64,000 nt of DNA, from positions 2,480,001 through 2,544,000 of the forward strand of contig NZ_CP011504.1 in NCBI RefSeq assembly GCF_001028665.1, written 5' to 3'. Both the position numbers and the translations under genes were made by a program. Shown piece after piece: positions 45,635-54,034 of this stretch. The DNA is from Burkholderia pyrrocinia (GTDB taxonomy: Bacteria > Pseudomonadota > Gammaproteobacteria > Burkholderiales > Burkholderiaceae). The notes under the pieces are model-generated. The model did not search any database and was not told where the DNA came from. It worked only from the letters and a program-made list of their open reading frames with translations. Position 1 is the first letter of the stretch. Every line of letters begins with the position of its first letter.

Positions 45635-46306
45635 ATGATCGTCAACCGCCTTATCTCCGAGATCCTGTTCGGCTTCACCGGCCTGATCGGCATCATCAAT
45701 CCGATCGGCATCGCGTTCCTGTTTCTCGAGCGGACCGAGGCGCTCACCGAGCACGAGCGCGACCTGCTCGCGCGGAAGGTGGCGTTCAACGCGTTCATCG
45801 TGCTGATGGTCGCGTTCTTCGCCGGCACGCCCGTACTGCATTTCTTCGGGATCTCGATGGAGGCGCTGCGGATCGGCGGCGGCCTGGCGGTCGCGGTGGC
45901 GGGCTGGCAGATGCTGAACGAGCCCGACGTGCCGGGCGGCGGCGACACGCCGGTCAAGCCGATCGACGCGAACGCGATCATGACGCGCGCGTTCTTCCCG
46001 CTGACCGTGCCGCTGACGGTCGGCCCCGGCTCGATCTCGACCGCGATCGCGCTGAATGCGAACCGCACGCACAAGCTGTCGGAATTCATGCTGTCGAGCA
46101 TCGTATCGGTTGCCGTCTCCGTGCTGGTCGCAGTCGTGATCTGGCAAACCTACAGCCGCGCCGCGCTGCTGTCGCGCTACCTCGGCACCGAAGGCACCAA
46201 GGTCGCGATGCGCGTGTCGGCGTTCCTGCTGCTGTGCATCGGCGTGCAGATCATGCTGACCGGCTTCTCCGCGTTCCTGCAGCCGATCGCTGACCAGGTC
46301 AAGTAA
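45635..46306 (+). CDS. MarC-family inner-membrane protein
   Basis: Integral membrane protein of about 6 segments, 223 aa, the MarC/UPF0056 size. Family features: G-L-I-G-I-I-N-P-I-G-I-A-F-L-F in segment 1, and F-F-P-L-T-V-P-L-T-V-G-P-G-S-I-S-T-A near the middle. The role is unsettled; E. coli MarC was once linked to multidrug resistance but this was withdrawn. The ATG at 45635 precedes the first hydrophobic helix directly; the frame opens 48 bp earlier without a ribosome site. Confidence 0.9.
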   Translation: MIVNRLISEILFGFTGLIGIINPIGIAFLFLERTEALTEHERDLLARKVAFNAFIVLMVAFFAGTPVLHFFGISMEALRIGGGLAVAVAGWQMLNEPDVPGGGDTPVKPIDANAIMTRAFFPLTVPLTVGPGSISTAIALNANRTHKLSEFMLSSIVSVAVSVLVAVVIWQTYSRAALLSRYLGTEGTKVAMRVSAFLLLCIGVQIMLTGFSAFLQPIADQVK

Positions 46307-46507
46307 CCCGTCCGTCCTTTCCCGCGTTGCGACCGGGCGCCCGATGCGCCCGTTGCGCGCGGCGTGCCCGCGTGCACGTCATACGCGTTTGCGCGGCGCG
46401 GGATAACATGCGACGTCTGGCGGATGCGCGGCGCACCGTTCGCGCCCTGCGCGCCGAATGGCGGCGCGCATCCGGCCGCAAGCTCAACTTCAATGGCGAG
46501 GCGCGCG

Positions 46508-47488
46508 ATGGAATACGTGAAATTCGGGTCGACGGGGCTGGACGTATCGAAACTGGTGCTGGGCTGCATGACGTTCGGCGAGCCGTCGCGCGGCACGCAC
46601 CCGTGGACGCTGCCGGAAGCGGAGAGCCGCCCGATCATCCAGCGGGCGGTCGAAGCCGGCATCAATTTCTTCGATACCGCGAACATGTATTCGGACGGCA
46701 CGTCGGAGGAGATCGTCGGCCGCGCGCTGCGCGATTTCACGAAGCGCGACGACGTCGTGATCGCGACCAAGGTGTTCTACCGGATGCGGCCGGGGCCGAA
46801 CGGCGCGGGCCTGTCGCGCAAGGCGATCATGACCGACATCGACCAGAGCCTGAAGCGGCTCGGCACCGATTACGTCGACCTGTACCAGATTCATCGCTGG
46901 GATTACGGCACGCCGATCGAGGAGACGCTCGAGGCGCTGCATGACGTCGTGAAGGCCGGCAAGGCACGCTATATCGGCGCATCGTCGATGTTCGCGTGGC
47001 AGTTCTCGAAGGCGCTGCACACGTCGAAGCAGAACGGCTGGACCCGCTTCGTCAGCATGCAGAACCACCTGAACCTGCTGTATCGCGAGGAAGAGCGGGA
47101 AATGCTGCCGCTGTGCGAAGCCGAGGGCATCGCGGTGATTCCGTGGAGCCCGCTCGCGCGCGGCCGCCTGACGCGCAACTGGGACGAATCGTCGGAGCGG
47201 CAGCAGAAGGACGACGTCGGCCAGCGGCTGTACGACGCGACGGCCGATGCGGACAAGGCGGTCGTCGACGCCGTCGCGGCGATCGCCGCCGCGCGCAACG
47301 TGCCGCGCGCGCAGGTCGCGCTCGCATGGGTCGCGCAAAAGCGCGGCGTCACCGCGCCGATCGTCGGCATCTCGAAGCCGCAGCAACTGGACGATGCGCT
47401 CGGCGCGCTCGAGTTGAAACTGACCGACGACGAAATCGCCACGCTCGAAGGCCCGTACGTGCCGCACGCGGTCGCCGGGTTCAACTGA
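46508..47488 (+). CDS. Aldo/keto reductase
   Basis: Cytoplasmic NADPH-dependent oxidoreductase, 326 aa, (beta/alpha)8 fold. Active-site residues are visible: Asp and Tyr in F-F-D-T-A-N-M-Y-S-D-G, Lys in I-A-T-K-V-F-Y, and His in Y-Q-I-H-R-W-D-Y. The cofactor loop lies around I-P-W-S-P-L-A-R-G-R-L. Overall it is like the AKR11-12/YajO-type sugar or aldehyde reductases. The ATG at 46508 has GAGG 10 nt upstream and is preferred over earlier in-frame codons. Substrate unknown. Confidence 0.93.
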   Translation: MEYVKFGSTGLDVSKLVLGCMTFGEPSRGTHPWTLPEAESRPIIQRAVEAGINFFDTANMYSDGTSEEIVGRALRDFTKRDDVVIATKVFYRMRPGPNGAGLSRKAIMTDIDQSLKRLGTDYVDLYQIHRWDYGTPIEETLEALHDVVKAGKARYIGASSMFAWQFSKALHTSKQNGWTRFVSMQNHLNLLYREEEREMLPLCEAEGIAVIPWSPLARGRLTRNWDESSERQQKDDVGQRLYDATADADKAVVDAVAAIAAARNVPRAQVALAWVAQKRGVTAPIVGISKPQQLDDALGALELKLTDDEIATLEGPYVPHAVAGFN

Positions 47489-47530
47489 AACCTGGCGCGG
47501 TATTTCGCCGCGTGGTGCCGCGCGCCGGGG

Positions 47531-48397
47531 TCAGCGCGCGGCGTCGAGCATCGGGTAGGTGAACAGCCCGAAGTGGACGACGTTCAGCCCGGCATGCGCG
47601 AGCGCGGAGGCGAGCAGTCCGCCGCGCCGCCACGCGAGGCCGTAGCCGACGCCGGCCACCGTGCCGAGCACGATCCATTGCCAGCCGCCGGCCGCGTGCG
47701 CGGCGCCGAACAGCACCGCACCGACTGCCAGCGCAGCCCATGGCCCCCATGCGAACGCGCGGAGCGCGCGCGTCAGCCCGCCTTGCACGTAACCGCGGAA
47801 CAGCGCTTCCTCGGCGAGCGTCACCAGCAGCAGGTTGTTGACGAGCCACAGCCAGCCCGACGCGGGCCATTTGGGCGCCCAGCCGACCATCCCGAACACG
47901 AGCGCGCCGGCCAGGCATGCGGCGGCCGTCGCGACGGCCGCCACCGCACCCGTGCGCAGCGCGCGCGACAGAGTGACGTCGGGGGCGACCCACGGCAGCA
48001 CCCACAGCAGCCACAGGCCGACCAGCGGCTTGTCGAGATTCAGGTACATCGTGAACGGCACGGCGTCCGGCGTGAAGCGCGTCGGGGCGATCACGAGCGG
48101 ATTGTGGAAACCGGGGATCAGGTGCAGGCTCAGCGCGACCGCGAGCGCGGCAAACACCGCATGCGCGGCGATCCGCACCGCGAGCGGGCGCGCGGGCAAC
48201 ACGCCCCACGCGGCCGCGGCCAGCAGCGCGAGCGGCGCCAGCACGATCGGCTCGAGCTTGCCGAACGCCAGCGCGCCGGCATAGCCGAGCGTGGCCAGGA
48301 TGAGGCTCAGGCCGTGCTGCGGGCGATGCCACGCGAGTGCGGCGGCCGCGAACAGGGCGATCCAGATCGTGGCGCACGGAAGGAGCGAAAGGGACAT
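47531..48397 (-). CDS. CPBP-family intramembrane metalloprotease (CAAX protease / Abi)
   Basis: Polytopic membrane protease-like protein, 288 aa. The three catalytic motifs are present: E-E-A-L-F-R-G-Y (EExxxR), F-G-A-A-H (FxxxH) and H-A-G-L-N (HxxxN/B) near the C-terminus. In bacteria these proteins serve in bacteriocin self-immunity, peptide processing or stress responses; the substrate here is unknown. It converges with the aldo/keto reductase and stands alone. Confidence 0.9.
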   Translation of the reverse strand: MSLSLLPCATIWIALFAAAALAWHRPQHGLSLILATLGYAGALAFGKLEPIVLAPLALLAAAAWGVLPARPLAVRIAAHAVFAALAVALSLHLIPGFHNPLVIAPTRFTPDAVPFTMYLNLDKPLVGLWLLWVLPWVAPDVTLSRALRTGAVAAVATAAACLAGALVFGMVGWAPKWPASGWLWLVNNLLLVTLAEEALFRGYVQGGLTRALRAFAWGPWAALAVGAVLFGAAHAAGGWQWIVLGTVAGVGYGLAWRRGGLLASALAHAGLNVVHFGLFTYPMLDAAR

Positions 48398-48478
48398 GAC
48401 AGGAAACGCATTGGTCGGACAAGACGCCGCGCATCATACAGCAGGCGCGGTGACAGGCCGCCGGGCCGGCGTCGGCCG

Positions 48479-49150
48479 TCAGCGGCCGGCGACCTCGGTG
48501 ACGCCGTCGCGGGACGGGATGTCGACGCTGTTGCGCACGCGCATCCGCCGCCGGTACCAGAACGTCCACGTCAGCAGACAGCCGAACACCGTGTAGCCGA
48601 TGATCGGCGACACGACCAGCACGCGCTCGACGGGCCAGGTCATGACCATCCAGCAGCGCAGCAGCATCTCCAGCGTCATGAAGGCGCCCCACACGAAGGT
48701 CATCCGCCGCAGCATCTGCCGCAGCCCCGGCTGTGCGGCCCAGACCGATTCGAAGTGCGCGGCGCCGCCGTCCATCTCGCGGGCCACGGTGGCGCGGGCG
48801 AGATAGAAGATCAGCGGGCGTTCGCGGAACAGCGACAGCAGGAACACGACGCCGATCGTGCCCGACGCGAGCGATTCGCGCATCAGCAGCGTGCGCGGGC
48901 TGCCGCCGAGCGCCATTCCGACGATCGACAGCGCGATGCCGAACAGCACGATGGCCGCCACCGCGTCGACGCGGCGCGAGCGGACGAATTCGACGATCGA
49001 CCAGATGATGGGGGGAACCGCCGACGCGTACAGCGCGCCGGTTTCGCCGAAATACGGATGCGCGACCCGGTACGCAACCCAGGGCAGCAGCAGGTTGACG
49101 AAGAGTTCGAGAATCAGGCCGGCTCGCGGTTTCACGGTAGGCAATTCCAC
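48479..49150 (-). CDS. VC0807-like integral membrane protein
   Basis: About 223-aa protein with roughly six hydrophobic segments (L-I-L-E-L-F-V-N-L-L-L-P-W-V-A-Y; A-A-I-V-L-F-G-I-A-L-S-I-V-G-M-A; and V-V-S-P-I-I-G-Y-T-V-F-G-C-L), typical of the VC0807 family of unknown function. No ATG fits the N-terminus; I chose GTG at 49150, with a second GTG at 49135 equally possible. The longer open frame upstream is arginine-rich and not protein-like. A repeated GAGACGAA element lies upstream at 49241-49280. Confidence 0.75.
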   Translation of the reverse strand: MELPTVKPRAGLILELFVNLLLPWVAYRVAHPYFGETGALYASAVPPIIWSIVEFVRSRRVDAVAAIVLFGIALSIVGMALGGSPRTLLMRESLASGTIGVVFLLSLFRERPLIFYLARATVAREMDGGAAHFESVWAAQPGLRQMLRRMTFVWGAFMTLEMLLRCWMVMTWPVERVLVVSPIIGYTVFGCLLTWTFWYRRRMRVRNSVDIPSRDGVTEVAGR

Positions 49151-49240
49151 GCAGGTTGGGGCGAACGCGCGACGGGCGTGGTTGCCCGCGGTTGCCCCGA
49201 AAAGGGTTCGGTCCAGTATATCGAAGAATCGAGCGGGGAC

Positions 49241-49280
49241 GTTCGTCTCAGCGCAATGAGACGAATCGCGAGACGAACGG
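49241..49280. repeat. Inverted plus direct repeat (operator-like) upstream of 48479-49150
   Basis: CGTTCGTCTC (49241-49250) is the exact inverse of GAGACGAACG (49271-49280); a third partial copy GAGACGAATCG lies between them (49259-49269), making a 12-bp-spaced direct repeat. The three-box pattern in a 160-bp gap between two minus-strand genes suggests a regulator-binding region rather than a terminator. Confidence 0.5.
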
Positions 49281-49308
49281 CGATGGCTGGCGCGGTTCGA
49301 TGCGTGCT

Positions 49309-50055
49309 TCAGGCGACGACTTCGTCCACCGCGACCGGCGCGAGCAGCGTGAATCCGGCGGCGCGGTACAGCGGCTGACCGGCTTCGGTCGACACGAGCC
49401 ACACGCGCTGCGCACCACGCTGCCGCGCGTGCGCGACGATCGCGGCGAGCAGTTGCATCGCGAAGCCGCGGCGCCGGTAGGCGTCCGCCGTCGCGACCCG
49501 GTCGACGACGATGTCGCGCGCCGACGCGAAGCCGTAGCGCGCGGTGGCCGCGATTTGCCCGTCCAGCCGGTGCGCGAACAGGAATGCGGCCGGATTCGGC
49601 TGGAACGGCGGGAATGACGCGCTCGCGTTGAACGCGTCGATGTCGCCCGGCGTGTGGCAGGCGAGTGCTTCGGCAAGTGCATTGTCGCCGGACAGCACAC
49701 CGATATCGGCGGCCATGAAATGCTCGTCCGACAGCCGGCGCGTCCTGCCTTGCAGCGCAGGCGGCAGCGGTGCGGCGCCATAGCGCGTGATCCATGCGCC
49801 GACGGCGAACGGGCCGTCGCTGCACGCGGGCGCGCCCTCGATCATGAAATGCTCGAAAGGCCGGCCCATGCCGCCATCGAACCGCACGACCTGGCCGTCC
49901 GGACTGTCGTGCAGCGGCGCGTCGCGCCGGTCGCGCGCGGCGCAGTACCCGGCGATGAAGGTGCGCACGGCGGCCCTGCGGTGCGGGAAGGTCGACCAGA
50001 CCGAGTCGAGCGGAAGCGTGGCGTCGGGAGCGGGAGAGGCAGTCGGCATGCGCAT
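49309..50055 (-). CDS. GNAT-family N-acetyltransferase
   Basis: 248-aa protein. The C-terminal third is a GNAT domain with the acetyl-CoA pyrophosphate loop around A-Y-R-R-R-G-F-A-M-Q-L-L and the L-Y-R-A-A-G-F element near the end. The N-terminal 120 residues (with R-L-S-D-E-H-F-M-A-A-D) are not a second GNAT motif and are unassigned. The start was set at the ATG at 50055 (another at 50049); upstream frame is open but poor. Substrate unknown. Confidence 0.85.
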   Translation of the reverse strand: MRMPTASPAPDATLPLDSVWSTFPHRRAAVRTFIAGYCAARDRRDAPLHDSPDGQVVRFDGGMGRPFEHFMIEGAPACSDGPFAVGAWITRYGAAPLPPALQGRTRRLSDEHFMAADIGVLSGDNALAEALACHTPGDIDAFNASASFPPFQPNPAAFLFAHRLDGQIAATARYGFASARDIVVDRVATADAYRRRGFAMQLLAAIVAHARQRGAQRVWLVSTEAGQPLYRAAGFTLLAPVAVDEVVA

Positions 50056-50162
50056 GTACGCAACGTCGTCGGGGCGAAGCCGACAGCTTAGATCAGGATG
50101 CCGTCGCTGTCGCGCCGGCCCATTGCCGCGATCGACGAAACGCATCGTTGCGCAACTTTCCC

Positions 50163-50193
50163 TTTACTTGAAGTGAACTTCAATTTGTATCAT
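50163..50193 (+). promoter_or_regulatory. MerR-type promoter candidate before DUF3331 gene
   Basis: TTTACT (50163-50168) and TATCAT (50188-50193) are separated by 19 bp, longer than the normal 17, and the spacer holds a perfect dyad TTGAAG-TGAA-CTTCAA (50168-50183). Lengthened spacer plus centred dyad is the layout used by MerR-family activators such as SoxR and CueR. The area is A/T-rich. Confidence 0.45.
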
Positions 50194-50389
50194 GTGCGCC
50201 AGTCCGATCTCGGCCGCGTGGGACATCCCGTTGCACGCGGCGGCCCCAACGGAGGTGGAGATGACCGAATCGCCTGTCGCGGCCGATGCCGCCGCGCTGC
50301 CGGCGCAGGGCCTTTAAGCGCGGCGACACCCGCGCCGCTCGCGGTCGCCGTCGCCGGTGCCGTCCAACCTGCATGTCAATCCATCAAGC

Positions 50390-50875
50390 ATGCCGAACAT
50401 CATGGAAAGCCTGATCTGCGAAGAAGACCCGTCGTGCGATGCGCCGTCGTTTGGCGAACACGATGCGATGCCTCTGCACGGCGGCGGCGTCGCGCATCCG
50501 CTCGAGACGATCAGCCGTGCGCCGGGTCCGGAGCACGCTTCGGCCGCGGTGTCGCCGTTGCGCGCGCAACTGTTCGTCACGGTGCTGGAGGCCGGTGATG
50601 ACGGGTTGCTGATTCGCTGGGTCGAGAGCGGCCGTTGCCATTACGGCGAGCAGCGCTGGCGCCTGCGCGTCGCGTTGCAGCCGGGCCGCTGCGCGATCTC
50701 GGGACGGCCGATCGAGCCCGGCGAGCCGGTGTTCCGGCCGGTGCGGCGGCCCGTGCCCGCGAATGGCGACGAGATGATCTGCCCGGCGTCGGTGCCGGGT
50801 GCGGCCGGCGCGGTGCCGACGGACGTTGCGTCCGGGCACGACAGTGCGCGGGATCCGGCCGACGTTCTCGACTGA
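50390..50875 (+). CDS. DUF3331 domain-containing protein
   Basis: 161-aa protein of a family largely confined to Burkholderia and relatives. The conserved core is W-V-E-S-G-R-C-H-Y-G-E-Q-R-W-R followed by G-R-C-A-I-S-G-R-P-I-E-P-G-E-P-V-F-R-P, a Cys-containing motif resembling a small nucleic-acid or metal site. The N-terminal half is Ser/Pro-rich and probably disordered. The ATG at 50390 is a choice among several in-frame starts (GTG at 50357, ATG at 50402). Function unknown; a MerR-like promoter lies about 200 bp upstream. Confidence 0.8.
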   Translation: MPNIMESLICEEDPSCDAPSFGEHDAMPLHGGGVAHPLETISRAPGPEHASAAVSPLRAQLFVTVLEAGDDGLLIRWVESGRCHYGEQRWRLRVALQPGRCAISGRPIEPGEPVFRPVRRPVPANGDEMICPASVPGAAGAVPTDVASGHDSARDPADVLD

Positions 50876-50899
50876 ACGCCGGCCGGCCGCGGATCCGCG

Positions 50900-52144
50900 T
50901 TACTTCTTCAGATCCTTCCGGTACTGAATGAACCCCGCATTGTTCGCGAGCCTGTCGTACAGCGCGCGCGCGGTCGTGTTGGTTTCGTGCGTGAGCCAGT
51001 ACACGCGGCTCGCGCCGGCTTCGCGGGCATGTTCGTACACGGCTTCGATCAGCGCGCCGCCCGCGCCTTGCCCGCGTGCGTCCGGTGCCGTGTACAGGTC
51101 CTGCAGGTAGCAGTACGACCCTTCGGTCCAGCACGAGCGGTGGTAGATCGAGTGCACGATCCCGACCAGCGCGCCCGATGCGTCGAATGCGCCGAGCACG
51201 AACATCGGCTCGGCGGGATCCATCAGGCGCGCCCACGTCGTCGCGAACACGGCATCGCTCAGCGCGGTGTCGTAGAACTTCTGATAACCCTGCCACAGCG
51301 GGCGCCACGCCGCTTCGTCGGCGGCGACGAGCGGGCGCACCGTGACGTGCGTCGCGTCGTTCGCGCGGGCGGCCGCGTCGCGCGCGTTCGCCTGCGCGTG
51401 GCGGATCGCGGTGAGCGACTGGCGCTGCTCGCCCTGCGCGTCGAAGTTCTCCGGCGCGAGCCACGCGTCGAACGCGGCGCGCACGGCCTGCCATTCGCCG
51501 TCGATGATCGAGAACCACGCGGTGTCGCGATTGCGGCCGCGGTAGATGATCGCCTGCCGGAACGTGCCTTCGTAGCGGAAGCCGAGCCGCGCGGCCGCCT
51601 TGCGCGACGGCAGGTTCAGGTCGTCGCACTTCCATTCGTAGCGCCGGTAGCCGAGCGTGTCGAACGCGTACTTCATCAGGAGGTACTGCGCTTCGGTCGA
51701 CACGGGCGTGCGCTTGAGCAGCGGCGAGAACGTGACGGAGCCGACCTCGATCACGCCGTTGGCCGGATCGATGCGCATCAGCGCGAGCGTGCCGACTGCG
51801 CGGCCCGTGGCAACGTCGATCACCGTGTAGTGCAGCGGATCGGCGCTCGCCTGTGCGCCGCGCGCGTAGTCTCGGTAGCCCGATTCGTCGGTGTACGGGC
51901 CGTGCGCGAGATAGGTCCAGTCGCTGCCGTCGGGCGCCTGCGCGTAGGCGGCATACAGGTCGGCCGCGTGGCGCTCGGCGTCGAGCGGCTCGAGCCGGCA
52001 GTAGCGGCCTTCGAGCACGATGCGCTCGGGGCGCGGGCGCGCGGACCAGTCGGGAACGGGGTGGCCGATGGGTTGCTGGAAGACGTTGGTGAGCGTGGAC
52101 AAGGTCGATCTCGCTTCGGTTGGCGGCCGGCGACATGCCGGCAT
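50900..52144 (-). CDS. Tandem GNAT acetyltransferase (two fused GNAT domains)
   Basis: About 414 aa holding two acetyltransferase domains. Domain 1 (residues about 40-230) is RimJ/RimL-like (E-G-R-Y-C-R-L-E-P-L-D, A-R-L-G-F-R-Y-E-G-T-F-R). Domain 2 (about 270-414) is a separate GNAT with T-A-P-D-A-R-G-Q-G-A-G-G-A-L-I and a clear acetyl-CoA loop (R-G-Q-G-A-G). Fusion of two different GNAT types suggests bifunctional modification or one substrate-binding domain. Start uncertain: ATG at 52144 is used here, but homologous sequence seems to begin at a TTG at 52102. Confidence 0.85.
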   Translation of the reverse strand: MPACRRPPTEARSTLSTLTNVFQQPIGHPVPDWSARPRPERIVLEGRYCRLEPLDAERHAADLYAAYAQAPDGSDWTYLAHGPYTDESGYRDYARGAQASADPLHYTVIDVATGRAVGTLALMRIDPANGVIEVGSVTFSPLLKRTPVSTEAQYLLMKYAFDTLGYRRYEWKCDDLNLPSRKAAARLGFRYEGTFRQAIIYRGRNRDTAWFSIIDGEWQAVRAAFDAWLAPENFDAQGEQRQSLTAIRHAQANARDAAARANDATHVTVRPLVAADEAAWRPLWQGYQKFYDTALSDAVFATTWARLMDPAEPMFVLGAFDASGALVGIVHSIYHRSCWTEGSYCYLQDLYTAPDARGQGAGGALIEAVYEHAREAGASRVYWLTHETNTTARALYDRLANNAGFIQYRKDLKK

Positions 52145-52206
52145 GCAGACGATCGTAGTCGCGGCGAGGTACCATGAGAAGCGCCAGGGATCGGCAAATT
52201 TATGGT

Positions 52207-52302
52207 GCCACGAGCCACGAGCCACGAGTCAGGTGCCAGGTGCCAGGTGCCAGGTGCCAAGTGCCAAGTGCCAAGTGCCAAGTGCCAAGTGCCAGGTGCC
52301 AC
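52207..52302. repeat. Heptanucleotide tandem repeat (VNTR)
   Basis: Three copies of GCCACGA (52207-52227) and, after 5 bp, ten consecutive copies of the 7-mer GTGCCA(G/A/C) (52233-52302: three G-type, five A-type, one G-type, one C-type). It lies in the gap between the divergent tandem-GNAT gene and the MocR gene, 45 bp before the latter. Seven is not a multiple of three, so copy-number change would alter spacing and frame of any transcript through it. Confidence 0.9.
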
Positions 52303-52346
52303 TGGCCGTGCGCCGTGTTCCGACACTTTCACGCTGCGATGTTCCG

Positions 52347-53819
52347 ATGACGACTGTCTTTCCTTCCGGCGACTCTCCGTTGCTGCCGCTCGACGCGCCG
52401 CTGGCGCGCACGCCGGGCGCGCCTTCGCTGCAGCGCCAGTTGCTGCGCCGCGTGCGCGACGCGATTCTGGGCGGCGCGATGCCGGCCGGCACGCGGCTGC
52501 CCGGCACGCGCGCGCTGGCCGAGACGCTCGGCGTGTCGCGCAACACGACGGCCGCCGTCTACGAGCAGCTCGTCGCCGAAGGCTTCCTGCAGTCCGACCG
52601 CCGTGGCACGCGCGTCGTCGGGCTGTCGCGTCCGGCGCCGCCGCGCCGGCGTGCCGCGCCGCCGGCGGTCGCGCAGCGGCTCGGCCGGATTCGCCCGAGC
52701 CTCGTCGGCAGCGGCGAATCGGAGGGTTTTCGGCCGGGCGTGCCCGCGCTGTCGCATTTCCCGGTGGATGCGTGGCGGCACGCGATCGACCGCGCGCTGC
52801 GCCGTGCCGCCCGCGACCTGCTCGCCTATGGCGATCCGCTCGGCGAACGCGCGCTGCGCGAATCGATCGCGCGGCACCTGGCCGTGACGCGCGGCGTGCG
52901 CTGCGATCCCGAGCAGATCGTGATCACGGAAGGCGCACAGGGCGCGATTGCGCTGTGCGCGCAGTTGCTGACGAACCCGGGCGAGACGGTGTGGGTCGAG
53001 GAGCCCGGCTATCGCGGCGCGCGCACCGCGATGCAGGCGGCCGACCTCGATGTCGTGCCGATGCCGGTCGACGCGGAAGGGCTGCGTGCGGAAGAGAACG
53101 ACTGGCGCGAGCGGACGCCGCGTCTCGTCTATACGACGCCGTCGAACCAGTTCCCGACCGGCGCCGTGCTGTCGATCTCGCGCCGGCTCGCACTGATCGA
53201 TGCCGCGCGCCGGCATCGCGCATGGATCATCGAGGACGACTACGACAGCGAATTCCGTCACACCGGCGAGCCGATCGGTGCGATGCACGGGCTCGCCCCC
53301 GATTCGCCGGTCGTCTATCTCGGTTCGTTCAGCAAGACGATGTTTCCGGCGCTGCGGATCGGTTTCCTGGTGCTGCCCGAGGCGCTGCTGGCCGCCGTGC
53401 GGACGGTGTTGCCGGAGATGCTGCGCGGCGGGACGCGCCACGTGCAGCTCGCGCTGGCCGATTTCATCGAGACGGGCGAATACGGCCGGCATCTGGGGCG
53501 GATGCGCCGGCTGTATCGCGACCGGCGGCGGTTGCTGCTCGCCGCGCTCGACAGCAGCCTGAGCGTGCCGCACCGGGTCGAGGGCGGGCCGTGCGGATTG
53601 CATCTTGCGCTGCGGCTGCCGGCGCGTTACCGCGACCGCGCGATCGTCGACGCGGCGCGCACGCACGGCATCGGGCCGTTTCCGCTGTCGGGTTTTTCGA
53701 TTCATGCGGAGTCGGCGGCCAACGGGCTCGTGCTCGGCTTCGGCAATACGTCGGCCGATGCATTCGAGCCGATGTTGCGGACGTTGTCGGCGATCGCGGA
53801 GCGGGCCGGCGGGGAGTGA
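52347..53819 (+). CDS. MocR/PdxR-type regulator (GntR HTH fused to aminotransferase-like domain)
   Basis: PLP-binding transcriptional regulator, 490 aa. An N-terminal GntR winged helix (residues about 25-92; L-P-G-T-R-A-L-A-E-T-L-G-V-S-R-N-T-T) is joined to a class I aminotransferase fold with the PLP-lysine segment Y-L-G-S-F-S-K-T-M-F-P and E-D-D-Y-D-S-E-F-R. Such proteins often control vitamin B6 or amine metabolism genes; here no such gene adjoins. The ATG at 52347 is taken because the GntR domain starts there; an open frame runs through the 7-mer repeat upstream but is not protein-like. Confidence 0.93.
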   Translation: MTTVFPSGDSPLLPLDAPLARTPGAPSLQRQLLRRVRDAILGGAMPAGTRLPGTRALAETLGVSRNTTAAVYEQLVAEGFLQSDRRGTRVVGLSRPAPPRRRAAPPAVAQRLGRIRPSLVGSGESEGFRPGVPALSHFPVDAWRHAIDRALRRAARDLLAYGDPLGERALRESIARHLAVTRGVRCDPEQIVITEGAQGAIALCAQLLTNPGETVWVEEPGYRGARTAMQAADLDVVPMPVDAEGLRAEENDWRERTPRLVYTTPSNQFPTGAVLSISRRLALIDAARRHRAWIIEDDYDSEFRHTGEPIGAMHGLAPDSPVVYLGSFSKTMFPALRIGFLVLPEALLAAVRTVLPEMLRGGTRHVQLALADFIETGEYGRHLGRMRRLYRDRRRLLLAALDSSLSVPHRVEGGPCGLHLALRLPARYRDRAIVDAARTHGIGPFPLSGFSIHAESAANGLVLGFGNTSADAFEPMLRTLSAIAERAGGE

Positions 53820-54034
53820 ACGGTCGCCGGACTTGTGCGGATTGACGAATCGCGCACTTTGTCCGGAACGAGCGCCGTCGCGGCTCCGCGGCCGCCGCAC
53901 CGCCCGGCATGCGGGTTTCGATTCGTATGTTCGAACAGGCCGCGTGGACTATAAATGGATGGGTGTACCGGTGCTTGTCGGGTGCCTGCGCGTCTCGCGC
54001 AGGTCGATGCCGCGACTGCCGGGGGAGGTGCACC

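Noticed and set aside
52233..52302. CRISPR-like repeat
   Set aside because: Unit is 7 bp without spacers; it is a simple tandem repeat.
52020..52346. In-frame extension of the MocR gene through the heptamer repeat
   Set aside because: Would add a repetitive tail (C-Q-V-P-S-A-K repeats) with no domain; repeats of 7 bp would frameshift on any copy change, and the GntR domain starts after 52347.
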